NCBI GenBank assembly: GCA_015999875.1
Contig: JAECRG010000001.1
Location: 421,330-485,329 of the forward strand
Length of the DNA stretch: 64,000 nucleotides
Reading direction: 5' to 3'
DNA from: Candidatus Saccharimonadota bacterium
GTDB taxonomy: Bacteria > Patescibacteriota > Saccharimonadia > Saccharimonadales > Saccharimonadaceae
Positions 43,181-51,930 of the stretch are shown in pieces (position 1 is the first letter of the stretch; every line of letters begins with the position of its first letter). The notes below the pieces were generated by a model. It searched no databases. It was not told the origin of the DNA and was given only the letters and a program-made list of their open reading frames with translations. A program made the translations under genes and the position numbers.

Positions 43181-44381
43181 TCATACTGGCAACTTGCCGT
43201 CCATGTTGCGGAGTCCACACGAACTTCTCGCCAGGTAACTGAGGCCATTGAAGATAGTGTGTGTTGCCATAGCTCATCACTTCGTCAGTTTCCTTTACCG
43301 CAAGCTTGGCCGTCTGACCAGGGTCAAGGAAACATCCGGTGGCGATTACTTCTTTGCCTCCGATCAAATCGACTGCTTGCTGCGGCGTTACACCTGGAAA
43401 GATAGGGCTGCCAGGCCTTCCATCAAAAAGACGTATGTGCGTATGACCATCATCAGTGTCGTAGACGACAGTACGAGCAAGTGGTACTTCTAAAAACGGA
43501 GGCCTACTTCCAAGAGATTTGTCATTATTTATCGAGTGAAGACTGAAATTCTTTTCATCCAACATCGGCCCTACGGAAATAGCACCTTGTACAGCACCGT
43601 CTAGTGCAATGCGTCCTACGGTATGAACACGCATGTCCGGAATCTCCCCGTGAATATATCGTTCATGGGCGCGCAAGACGACATCGTGCGTCAGGATATC
43701 AACTCCACCAGAAGCGCTCGTGGTTACCCCAACAAACACACCATCTTCACGACGAATGAGACCCACGTCCACATAATCATCGTCAATTTCGGGAGTATAG
43801 CGGGAGCTGTCGTCAAGTACTCGCATACTCCCTGTCTCATCATTTCGCACATGAGTGATGACACTACTACCATTGCTAAATACTCGCACGTCGGTGTCAT
43901 GCTCACTCAGTGCCCCTGACCAACTCAGCTCAACACCGTTGAGGCTTAGTGCGCCGAGCGCCTCTATACGCTCGTAAGACATTCGGCCTTTTTCTACAAA
44001 CACCGACTCCCTATCGGCTACCGGAAAACTATGCAGCTGTCCATCCTGAAGTGCAAGATTAAGCGCATATTGTCGCGGAACAGCATTGACCTGATCAACT
44101 AGAAAGAAAAAACCAGCACCCGTTACGACACGCAGAGAAGGGTCTTCACGTGCACGCTCAAACACCGAAGCGAGACCTTGTGAAATCTCTATATTCGGCT
44201 GACCACTTTCTGACAAAAAAGATATGTCATAAGAATTTGTAAACTTACCCCCACCTAAATCATAAGACGCCACCTCTAAGCGCATATCATTGCCAATTAG
44301 TTCGGACCTTGTGACGGCAGGTACGTCAACTCTGCTCCTCACGAATTCGCTAGCTACCTGATTAGATTCAAAGCTGTACAT
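43167..44381 (-). CDS. NAGPA-like (phosphodiester glycosidase domain) protein
   Basis: A 404-residue protein without signal peptide. RVVTGAGFFFLVDQ, RTVVYDTDDGHTHIRLFDGR, GVTPQQAVDLIGGKEVIATGCFLDPG and a later THYLQWP resemble the phosphodiester glycosidase (NAGPA/DUF2233) fold, in which a Gly-Phe-Phe block, a DGR loop and a Gly/Asp-rich end recur. The last motif is altered (FLDPGQTAK rather than the usual DGGGS), so activity is in doubt. The lack of a signal peptide is odd for a family usually exported. Start supported by TATAAT 11 nt upstream. Confidence 0.5.
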   Translation of the reverse strand: MYSFESNQVASEFVRSRVDVPAVTRSELIGNDMRLEVASYDLGGGKFTNSYDISFLSESGQPNIEISQGLASVFERAREDPSLRVVTGAGFFFLVDQVNAVPRQYALNLALQDGQLHSFPVADRESVFVEKGRMSYERIEALGALSLNGVELSWSGALSEHDTDVRVFSNGSSVITHVRNDETGSMRVLDDSSRYTPEIDDDYVDVGLIRREDGVFVGVTTSASGGVDILTHDVVLRAHERYIHGEIPDMRVHTVGRIALDGAVQGAISVGPMLDEKNFSLHSINNDKSLGSRPPFLEVPLARTVVYDTDDGHTHIRLFDGRPGSPIFPGVTPQQAVDLIGGKEVIATGCFLDPGQTAKLAVKETDEVMSYGNTHYLQWPQLPGEKFVWTPQHGRQVASMITLR

Positions 44382-44443
44382 TGATAATGTATATTATAGC
44401 ATAATATTATTGTAATATCAACTTAGTTCAGGATCTAGAAACT

Positions 44444-45067
44444 CTAAAAGTTTGAAACTTGTCCGGCACCATCCGACACTACTAAAGTCGCAAGCTCAAC
44501 CACCTCATCTTTGCTATTGCTTTGCGGGGCAGAACCAAGTCCATAGCTAAGAATTATCCAGTTACGACCGTCGAGTACATTGAGCTGGCCGTTCCGCTTA
44601 TTGAAATATGCACCGTCCCCCAAACCTCTGACAACTTCGATATCATTACCAGTTTTACCAGACGAGAATTCAGATTGATTCTGCAAGACACCCGCATCGT
44701 TCACGCCTGAGCGCACGATTACAGCCGCGACAATCATGTCGTTGACCTCAGCATTGCCGTCCGTATATCCGCACTTACTCACAGCCGTATCTTTAGTGAT
44801 GACCGGCTGCGAATTTGTACTTTCAACTGCACTTACCTTAAATACTTTATCTGCTTCAGCGCGAGTCAGGAGCTCACAAGCCTTAACAGGCTGATACACG
44901 ACATTTGGCGCACTACTGCGCGTGAATAGCGTGATGATTACAGTAATCAGAACAATACCAAGAGTAGCGAGGAGCGCTAAAAATATTTCGTTTTTATGAC
45001 CATGAAAAAACTGCTTGGATGTTTGGATGTGCTGATCTAGGGATTTTTCTTTGGTTTGCTTATTCAT
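44444..45067 (-). CDS. Single-pass membrane protein, unknown function
   Basis: A 207-residue protein. The cytosolic start (MNKQTKEKSLDQHIQTSKQF) and one helix (about 27-50) are followed by an extracytoplasmic domain with two Cys (VKACELLTRAEADKVF, SKCGYTDG). ACELLTxxEA is the opening seen in small lipoprotein domains of the DUF3558 kind, so a similar fold is possible. I start it at ATG 45067, 9 nt after TATACT. No operon partners. Confidence 0.55.
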   Translation of the reverse strand: MNKQTKEKSLDQHIQTSKQFFHGHKNEIFLALLATLGIVLITVIITLFTRSSAPNVVYQPVKACELLTRAEADKVFKVSAVESTNSQPVITKDTAVSKCGYTDGNAEVNDMIVAAVIVRSGVNDAGVLQNQSEFSSGKTGNDIEVVRGLGDGAYFNKRNGQLNVLDGRNWIILSYGLGSAPQSNSKDEVVELATLVVSDGAGQVSNF

Positions 45068-45236
45068 ATGTCTACCAGTATACAGCACGACAGCCGTACG
45101 ATTTTCATACGAGAAGGCCCCTCCATACTGCCGATTCGGCGGCGAGAGACCTTGACTACACCGAAGCTCAAACACTCAGACAATGGTCAATAAACACCCG
45201 TCGCATCAGTAGTGCTTATGCTACAATGGAGTCAGT

Positions 45237-45794
45237 ATGCGTGTCGCGTCAACATCTCGTCATCACCCACTCCACCGCCGTAGACGGTCGCTCAGTGTGC
45301 CACTCGGTACCCAGAGATTCCTAGCCGCGTTCGAAGGCTTTGAAGGCGGATTTGCGATTGGTGCGAGCATAGTCATCGGGCTTAGCTTTGCGGGACTTGA
45401 TAGAAAGCTTCTTATCTCTACTGCGCTCATTAGTATTATCGTCAACGGCTTCAACTCAGCATCTGTAAAATACAGTAGTGAGCACTACCTCGATGAGATC
45501 GATGGTCGTGAAAAGCGCAGTCCTTTTCGTCATTACTTCATGCCCGCACTCATAGAATTTATCGCCTATTTTACGATTAGTTTCGTCTCAATTATACCGC
45601 TGATATTTATCGATAACACCACAATAGCTATCGGCTGGTCATGCGCAACTACACTTTTCATTCTATTTGCGGCTGGGTGGTGGCGAGCATTTATGTTGCA
45701 TATGCCTCGCTGGCGAGACGCATTAGAAACCACTATACTTGGCGGCGGTATAATTCTAGTTGGACTTGTGTCTGGCTACATACTTCACTTGTAG
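45237..45794 (+). CDS. VIT1/CCC1-like membrane protein
   Basis: A 185-residue polytopic protein with a strongly basic N-terminus (HHPLHRRRR) and about five helices. FEGFEGGFAIGASIVIGLSF and IIVNGFNSASVKYSSEHYLDEIDG match the first helices and the metal-loop start of VIT/CCC1 iron-manganese transporters, although the metal-binding loop is short. Transport of Fe2+ or Mn2+ is inferred from the family. TACAAT (45222-45227) lies 9 nt before the ATG. Confidence 0.65.
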   Translation: MRVASTSRHHPLHRRRRSLSVPLGTQRFLAAFEGFEGGFAIGASIVIGLSFAGLDRKLLISTALISIIVNGFNSASVKYSSEHYLDEIDGREKRSPFRHYFMPALIEFIAYFTISFVSIIPLIFIDNTTIAIGWSCATTLFILFAAGWWRAFMLHMPRWRDALETTILGGGIILVGLVSGYILHL

Positions 45795-45799
45795 CAAAA

Positions 45800-46279
45800 C
45801 TATGCAGCTGCTTCGAGAGGCTGCTCTGCGTAGCCTTCGCCTGTATCTCGTGCCCACACGAGCACAGCCCCGCCGTAGTTGACTGGGTCTGCAAGGATAG
45901 CTTCGCGACTTACAAAGCGATATTCGGCAATTTCATCGGCTTGCAGCACAATCGTTACCTGCGTCTCATCAATAATACGATTTCCACGAAACATAAACTG
46001 ATACGTATGCATAATATCGCTAATACGATCAACAACATAGGCAAACGTAATGTCTTCAGCACGAAGACTAATGCCGGTCTCTTCGACTAGCTCACGAAGC
46101 GCAGCCTGGGCTGGTGTTTGCTGGTCATCAACCCAGCCACCTGGAAACGACCAATATGGCTTGTAGTGTGCCTTGAGGAGCAACGCTTCATCTTGCTGAT
46201 TTACAAGTATCACACCTGCACTCGATGGCCGAGCAACGCGAGTTGCCAAGTACTTTTGGATATCTTCGCGCTCGTACAT
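45800..46279 (-). CDS. NUDIX hydrolase
   Basis: A 159-residue NUDIX protein whose box reads GGWVDDQQTPAQAALRELVE and ends ETGI. The first conserved Glu of the box is replaced by Gln, but the REUXEE core is kept. It begins 3 nt after the end of rny and is probably co-transcribed with it. In an RNase Y operon it might act on RNA ends or on released nucleotides; this is inference from position. Confidence 0.85.
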   Translation of the reverse strand: MYEREDIQKYLATRVARPSSAGVILVNQQDEALLLKAHYKPYWSFPGGWVDDQQTPAQAALRELVEETGISLRAEDITFAYVVDRISDIMHTYQFMFRGNRIIDETQVTIVLQADEIAEYRFVSREAILADPVNYGGAVLVWARDTGEGYAEQPLEAAA

Positions 46280-46282
46280 AGA

Positions 46283-47791
46283 CTACTTGGCGAACTCTAT
46301 CGCCCTAGTTTCCCTGATCACATTTACCTTAATCGTACCTGGATACTGCATCGTGCTTTCGATCTTAGTAGCGATATCGCGAGCGAGCTTGATAGCGCTC
46401 AAATCATCGACTGATTTTGGACTCACAATCACACGGACTTCTCGGCCTGCCGAAATAGCATAGGCTTTGTCGATCCCCTTAAACCCTTTTGCTACGTTTT
46501 CGAGCTCACGCATACGCTCGGAAAAATTCTCAGCCGAAATATTACGAGCACCCGGACGTGCTGCCGATGCCGCATCTACTACTCTCACTACAAGCGCCTC
46601 TGGCGTCGTTGCCTCCACGTCGTCGTGGTGCGCTTCGATAGCGTGAGCGATGTCTTCTTTCATGCCATATTTTCGAGCGAGCTCTGCACCGATATGGTGA
46701 TGCTTGCCCTCGACCTTATGAGTGACGGCTTTGCCGACATCATGCAGAAGTGTTGCGATCTTTACAGTTCGCACATCTGCACCTATTTCTTCGGCAATCA
46801 TGCCAGAGATGAGCGCCATTTCAGTACTGTGCTTGAGCACGTTTTGTCCATAGCTCGTACGGAATTTGAGTTCACCGAGGAGATGGAGCATTTCACGAGG
46901 AATGCCAACAACACCCACTTCGCGTGCTGCATCTTCACCAGCCTGCTTGATCTCTTTTTCGATCTGTTTCTGTGCTTTAGCCACAACTTCTTCGATACGA
47001 CCCGGGTGGATACGACCGTCTTTCATGAGCATCTCAAGCGTGACGCGAGCGACTTGTCGACGGATAGGATCAAAGCTCGAAAGTACTACCATACCCGGCG
47101 TATCATCAACGAGCACGTCTACACCAGTCTCGCGCTGAATAGCCTGAATATTACGACCTTCTTTGCCGATAATACGGCCTTTCATTTCGTCATCAGTTAG
47201 CTTGAGTGCTGTGACAGTTCGTTCGGCCGTGACTTCGCTACTCATACGCTCCATAGCGGTTAGCAAAATTGTCTGTGCGCGCTCTTCGGCATCTTCTGCC
47301 GCATCACTCTGCAGCTTGTTCACAAGCCCTACAAGATCATGACGAATATCACGCTCAGTCATCTCCATAAGTTTTTGGGCAGCTTCGTCTTTTTTGAGTT
47401 TCGCTATTTTTTCTAGCTTCTCCTGCTGTCTTGCTCGGATCTCACGAATCTCAGACTTAAGCTTTTCGAGCTCATCTTCTTGTGTGCGGAGTCGCTCAGC
47501 ACGGGTGTCTATTTCATCTAACTTGCGGTCGAGGTTTGTTTCTCGATCGAGTAGACGATCTTCTGTACGCTTAAGTTCTTTGCGTGCTACAGCTTCATCC
47601 TTCTTGGCCTCATCGGTAATTTCGATGGCCTTACCTTGTGCCTTGAGTACAATCTCATTTGCCTTTTTCTCGGCATCAGCTATGGTGTGTTCACCTTTTT
47701 TCTTCGCATTTGCACGCTGTGTGCGTTCATAGCCCACTGCGCCGCCTGCACCTAAAAGAACTCCTACGACTGCGGCGAGGATCTCTATCAT
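46283..47791 (-). CDS. rny: Ribonuclease Y
   Basis: A 502-residue membrane-anchored endoribonuclease. One N-terminal helix (IEILAAVVGVLLGAGGAVGY), a long coiled coil (about 30-190), a KH domain (GRIIGKEGRNIQAIQRETG) and an HD domain (LLHDVGKAVTHKVEGKHHHIGA) follow in the standard order. It initiates mRNA decay. Length is normal. A GAAAGGAAG Shine-Dalgarno precedes the ATG, and the leader is about 90 nt. NUDIX gene follows in the same direction. Confidence 0.97.
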   Translation of the reverse strand: MIEILAAVVGVLLGAGGAVGYERTQRANAKKKGEHTIADAEKKANEIVLKAQGKAIEITDEAKKDEAVARKELKRTEDRLLDRETNLDRKLDEIDTRAERLRTQEDELEKLKSEIREIRARQQEKLEKIAKLKKDEAAQKLMEMTERDIRHDLVGLVNKLQSDAAEDAEERAQTILLTAMERMSSEVTAERTVTALKLTDDEMKGRIIGKEGRNIQAIQRETGVDVLVDDTPGMVVLSSFDPIRRQVARVTLEMLMKDGRIHPGRIEEVVAKAQKQIEKEIKQAGEDAAREVGVVGIPREMLHLLGELKFRTSYGQNVLKHSTEMALISGMIAEEIGADVRTVKIATLLHDVGKAVTHKVEGKHHHIGAELARKYGMKEDIAHAIEAHHDDVEATTPEALVVRVVDAASAARPGARNISAENFSERMRELENVAKGFKGIDKAYAISAGREVRVIVSPKSVDDLSAIKLARDIATKIESTMQYPGTIKVNVIRETRAIEFAK

Positions 47792-47913
47792 ATTTCTTCC
47801 TTTCTCCTGCTGACCCCTGTTGGGCTGCTACGTGTCGGAGGTGTCTGTAGCCCTTTCATGGGCGTCGTAATGCAGAAATCAGTTATATCAGTAAATCAAA
47901 AGCTTCAAAAATA

Positions 47914-47940
47914 AAAAGCTACTCCTATTGTAGCCTTTTA
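47914..47940 (-). terminator. Terminator after tsaB
   Basis: On the minus strand AAAAGGCTAC and GTAGCTTTTT pair with one bulge around AATAGGA, followed by more T. It separates the tsaE-tsaB operon from rny. Confidence 0.65.
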
Positions 47941-47960
47941 CTGACGCAATACGCAAGCAG

Positions 47961-48347
47961 CTATTTACGTGGTTTTGTGATACGCGCCTCACGCCCATAC
48001 TCGGGCAACACGATCGTATCGTCTTCACCGGCCAGTAGTCGACGAGCCGCTTCATCCTGCCAATTTTCACCAAGTACACCCACTATAGGAATTGCTTCAC
48101 TGTCGGCGATAGTATTTAGTGTCGTAATACCGATACGTAGGCCCGTGAAACTCCCCGGTCCGCGTAGCACACCAAGCCCGCCAAGTTGCCCCATCGCGAG
48201 ATCATGCCTAGCAAGACACTCGTCAATAAAACGCAGTAGCCCATGCGCAAGCTCCCTGTTGGCCTGCCATGTGTAGTTATGGTGCTCATCTCCCTCTATA
48301 AGAGTAAGCCGACATTCACTTGTCGAGGTGTCGAGAAGTAAGATCAC
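47961..48347 (-). CDS. tsaB: TsaB, tRNA threonylcarbamoyladenosine biosynthesis (short form)
   Basis: A 128-residue protein, about half the usual TsaB length. It keeps the N-terminal ASKHA lobe: ILLLDTSTSECRLTL, ANRELAHGLLRFIDECL (dimer helix with LAH), and GLGVLRGPGSFTGLRIGITTLN. The second lobe is missing and the frame ends cleanly at TKPRK. TsaB holds TsaD in the complex that makes t6A37 of ANN-decoding tRNAs; its interface is in the N-terminal lobe, so a short form may still work. GTG 48347 overlaps the tsaE stop (GTGA), fixing the start. Confidence 0.85.
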   Translation of the reverse strand: MILLLDTSTSECRLTLIEGDEHHNYTWQANRELAHGLLRFIDECLARHDLAMGQLGGLGVLRGPGSFTGLRIGITTLNTIADSEAIPIVGVLGENWQDEAARRLLAGEDDTIVLPEYGREARITKPRK

Positions 48348-48799
48348 GCTACACCTTCTAACAGCCGCTGCGCCACCTGACTGCTCGCATTCCATGTGAG
48401 TTCTCGTGCTGTTTCGTCATCTGCAACGAGGCTAATTGTGAGCGTAAGCCGATCTGTCGGCAACACTTCCGACACTGTCTGCGCCCACTCAACAACTGTC
48501 ACATTTGTAGCCTCCGCTAGTGTTTCGGCTAATTCGTCAGCCATAATACCTGCGTCATCGAGTCTATAAAAATCATAGTGCACTAAATGTAGCGCGCCAG
48601 ATGTGGCATACTCTCGGCTAATCGTGAATGTCGGACTCTGTACAGCATCCTGCACGCCAAGCGCCTCTGCCAGTCCTTTGGTAAATGTCGTTTTACCAGC
48701 CCCGACATCTCCTATAAGTTCAATCACTTCGCCGCCACGAAGTCGTGACGCGATAGCGCGACCAAAAGCCAGCATTTCCTCGAGTGAATTCACCTTCAT
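48344..48799 (-). CDS. tsaE: TsaE, tRNA threonylcarbamoyladenosine biosynthesis ATPase
   Basis: A 151-residue P-loop protein with Walker A GDVGAGKTTF, SPTFTISREYA and HYDFYRLDD, as expected for TsaE. It binds TsaD/TsaB and hydrolyses ATP in t6A synthesis. I start it at ATG 48799, 7 nt after TATACT; an AGGGG also lies in that gap. It is coupled to tsaB by GTGA. TsaD is not in the window. Confidence 0.93.
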   Translation of the reverse strand: MKVNSLEEMLAFGRAIASRLRGGEVIELIGDVGAGKTTFTKGLAEALGVQDAVQSPTFTISREYATSGALHLVHYDFYRLDDAGIMADELAETLAEATNVTVVEWAQTVSEVLPTDRLTLTISLVADDETARELTWNASSQVAQRLLEGVA

Positions 48800-48874
48800 C
48801 ACCCCTAGTATACACGACGCCATAATCTGCTAGTCAAATCCTAGCTGACTAAGGTATACTAGAGCGTAAGCAGT

Positions 48875-50653
48875 ATGCGTATTTCAGACAAAACATTTCT
48901 GGCGATGGTGGGCGCAAATAATACGCTTACCCAAGAACAACTTGACGCTCTCGCAAAAGAGAGTGAGAAAACGCACGCCCCGCTTCAAACACTCGCAGTG
49001 TCGAAAGAATTTCTTACAAGCGAAGCTATCACTAAACTTTTCTCCAACTACACGCAGATACCTTACACAGAGCTAGATCCTAAAAAAATTCCAGAATCAG
49101 CCCTAAAGAAGATTCCCGAACGAATCGCACGTCAGTACAATGCCATCATCTTCCAAATCGACGGCGATGGCTTATTACATCTTGCAATGGAAGATCCTGA
49201 TGACGTCGAGGCTATTAGTTTCTTACAGAAGCAAATCGGCACTAATACCAAAATCTATATAGCCCCACACGAGTCTATCCTCAACGCTCTAGATGCGTAT
49301 CGGGGCGATGTCGATAAAGAACTGGGTGAAGTTATAAGCATCCAGACAGACGAGAAGAAGAATGAGTCCCTCCGCGAAGAAGATGTCGCAGAAGATTCGC
49401 CGATTGCCAAAACCGTCAATCTCTTGCTTGAGTATGCCATCCGCTCCGGTGCGTCAGATATTCACATCGAGCCTCGAGAGGAATATATACAAGTTCGCTA
49501 TCGTGTCGACGGCGTCCTCAAGGAAGTCAACCGATTGCCGAGAAGCATCGCCAACGCACTCGTTAGTCGAATTAAGATTCTTTCAAATCTCAAAATCGAT
49601 GAACGTCGTGTTCCTCAAGATGGTCGTTTCAAAATTAAGCTTGGCGGACGCCAGTTCGCGTTTCGTGTCAGCACGCTACCGATTACCGACGGAGAGAAGG
49701 TGGTTATGCGTGTGCTCAATGAGTCAAACGAAGCACTGCCACTCGATAAGCTTGGCTATTGGGGCAAATCACTCGCCACGATCAACAGTGCGCTTGAAGA
49801 ACCAAACGGCATGATACTCGTAACCGGCCCTACCGGCTCCGGTAAATCAACCAGCCTTTTTAGCGTACTCTCGCGCATGAACACGCCAGATGTTAACATT
49901 TCCACAATCGAAGACCCAGTGGAGTACAAAATACCGGGTGTCAACCAAACTCAAACAAATGTCAAAGCAGGCATGACCTTTGCATCTGGCCTACGCGCAC
50001 TGCTACGCCAAGATCCAAACATCATCATGGTCGGAGAGATCCGTGACGGAGAAACCGCCAATCTTGGCGTACAGGCTGCGCTTACGGGTCACTTGGTATT
50101 TTCTACACTACACACCAACAACGCCGCAACATGCCTACCTCGTCTACTCGATATGGGCATCGAGCCGTTTTTGATAGCAAGTACTGTCAAGGCTGTTGTC
50201 GGTCAACGTCTTGTTCGCAAACTCCGTCATCAAACGCGTGAACAGTATGAACCGACCGAAGATGAGGCAAGGCACGTCATAAGTCTTTTCCATTTACGAG
50301 AAGGGGTGACGTTTGCACATATCCATGAGCTCGAGAAAGAAGCCGCTGCCATGGGCATCGGTGGCGATGCGCCGCTTGCAACCGATGAACACGGCATCAA
50401 ATTTCTTTGGCGCGCAAACAATGAAGACAATGACGACGGCGCCCACAATGGCTACAAAGGACGTGTCGGAATCTATGAGGTACTTGGCATTTCCCTGCCC
50501 GTGCAAAAGCTCATCACCGGTAACTCCACTAGTAATGACATCCAAGATGCTGCGATCGGCGAAGGCATGATAACCATGCAGACCGACGGACTCATCAAAG
50601 CGCTCCGTGGCGAGACGACCGTTGAAGAAGTACTAAGGGTAACTAAGGAATAA
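48875..50653 (+). CDS. pilB: Type IV pilus assembly ATPase PilB
   Basis: A 592-residue secretion ATPase. The MshEN N-domain (1-150) precedes a core with GASDIHIEPREEYIQVRYRV, Walker A GPTGSGKST, the Asp box and MVGEIRDGETANLGVQAALT with LHTNNA. It powers pilus extension. The four-cysteine zinc site usual near residue 500 is replaced: KFLWRANNEDNDDGAHNGYK contains no Cys. It opens a seven-gene operon. TATACT (48855-48860) is 14 nt before the ATG. Confidence 0.95.
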   Translation: MRISDKTFLAMVGANNTLTQEQLDALAKESEKTHAPLQTLAVSKEFLTSEAITKLFSNYTQIPYTELDPKKIPESALKKIPERIARQYNAIIFQIDGDGLLHLAMEDPDDVEAISFLQKQIGTNTKIYIAPHESILNALDAYRGDVDKELGEVISIQTDEKKNESLREEDVAEDSPIAKTVNLLLEYAIRSGASDIHIEPREEYIQVRYRVDGVLKEVNRLPRSIANALVSRIKILSNLKIDERRVPQDGRFKIKLGGRQFAFRVSTLPITDGEKVVMRVLNESNEALPLDKLGYWGKSLATINSALEEPNGMILVTGPTGSGKSTSLFSVLSRMNTPDVNISTIEDPVEYKIPGVNQTQTNVKAGMTFASGLRALLRQDPNIIMVGEIRDGETANLGVQAALTGHLVFSTLHTNNAATCLPRLLDMGIEPFLIASTVKAVVGQRLVRKLRHQTREQYEPTEDEARHVISLFHLREGVTFAHIHELEKEAAAMGIGGDAPLATDEHGIKFLWRANNEDNDDGAHNGYKGRVGIYEVLGISLPVQKLITGNSTSNDIQDAAIGEGMITMQTDGLIKALRGETTVEEVLRVTKE

Positions 50654-50657
50654 TATT

Positions 50658-51878
50658 ATGGCAAAATTTACGTACACGGCTACAGCGGCTACAAATCCCG
50701 CCAAAATAATTACTGGCGAGATAGAAGCCAATTCTCGTGAGGATGTCGTAAGTTCACTCGGTAAACAACATCTCAATCCTGTCAGCATCAAAGAAGGCAA
50801 AAAAGCAGGCGGCCTTAGTTTAGGTGGTGGCAAAGTTAAGTCAGATGAGCTTGTAATCTTTACTCGCCAGCTTAGCGCTATGATAGGCGCAGGTGTACCA
50901 CTACTACGTTCACTCAATTCGCTGGCAGAGCATGCCGAAAATCCTGCTTTCAAAAGAATTCTCAATAGTGTTCTTGCCGATATACAGGGTGGTGCAGGAT
51001 TTGGTGAAGCGCTCGAAAAGTACCCAAAAGTGTTTGGAGATGTCTACGTCAACATGGTCAAGGCGGGTGAGTCGGCGGGTATTCTAGACGAAATCCTCAA
51101 GCGTCTTGCCACACAGCAGGAAAAAAATGCCACAATACGTAAAAAAGTGAAGAGCGCAATGGCCTATCCGATAGTACTTGTAGTAATTACTATCGGTGCA
51201 TTCTTTGGACTTATGCTATTCGTAATCCCACAAATCGGCACCATTATCAAAGATCTGGGTGGCCCTGATGCAAAACTGCCCCTACTTACAGAAATCATGC
51301 TCGGTATCAGCGATGTAATCTTATCTTATTGGTATATTATCTTTCCTTTGCTAGGAGGCGCAGTGTATGGCGCATTATGGTATATCGGTACCCCTAACGG
51401 CAAGAACCAATGGCATCACCTTTTGCTCAAAATCCCGCCCATCAATGGCATTATTAAAAAAGTTTCTGTAGCACGTTTTGCACGAACCTACTCATCGCTC
51501 ATAGGAGCCGGAGTATCCGTAATCGAAGCTATCAATGTGACAGCACGAGCAATCGGCAACGAAGTGTACGTCGAAGCACTCGATAAAGCCGCAACTGATG
51601 TAAAAAACGGTGAACAGCTTTCGGCGATCATAGAAACATATCCGAACTTATTCCCGTCCATATTGTCGCAAATGCTCTCAGTCGGTGAAGAGACCGGGCA
51701 GACAGACACCGTACTTATAAAAGTTGCCGATTTCTACGAAGAAGAAGTCGACGTGGCAATCGACGGCATCGCTTCGATCATCGAGCCAGTCATGATCGTA
51801 ATGATGGGCTCAATGGTAGGATTAATCGCTGCCAGTGTGATGGGACCGATCGCCAGCATGTCACAGAATATTCAATGA
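50658..51878 (+). CDS. pilC: Type IV pilus inner-membrane platform protein PilC
   Basis: A 406-residue platform protein with two repeated GspF domains: ELVIFTRQLSAMIGAGVPLL and ARFARTYSSLIGAGVSVI, each followed by a GE(S/E)(A/T)G motif. Four membrane helices carry it. It couples PilB movement to pilin addition. It begins 4 nt after pilB with an AAGGA in the spacer region. Confidence 0.95.
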   Translation: MAKFTYTATAATNPAKIITGEIEANSREDVVSSLGKQHLNPVSIKEGKKAGGLSLGGGKVKSDELVIFTRQLSAMIGAGVPLLRSLNSLAEHAENPAFKRILNSVLADIQGGAGFGEALEKYPKVFGDVYVNMVKAGESAGILDEILKRLATQQEKNATIRKKVKSAMAYPIVLVVITIGAFFGLMLFVIPQIGTIIKDLGGPDAKLPLLTEIMLGISDVILSYWYIIFPLLGGAVYGALWYIGTPNGKNQWHHLLLKIPPINGIIKKVSVARFARTYSSLIGAGVSVIEAINVTARAIGNEVYVEALDKAATDVKNGEQLSAIIETYPNLFPSILSQMLSVGEETGQTDTVLIKVADFYEEEVDVAIDGIASIIEPVMIVMMGSMVGLIAASVMGPIASMSQNIQ

Positions 51879-51930
51879 TAGCTCTAGTCACAAGCGTAAG
51901 CTTCATGGTATAGTGGAGACAAACTAACGC

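Noticed and set aside
46625-47200. A 191-codon open frame antisense to rny
   Set aside because: Covered fully by RNase Y, whose domains are all recognisable; the antisense product is low-complexity and without motif.
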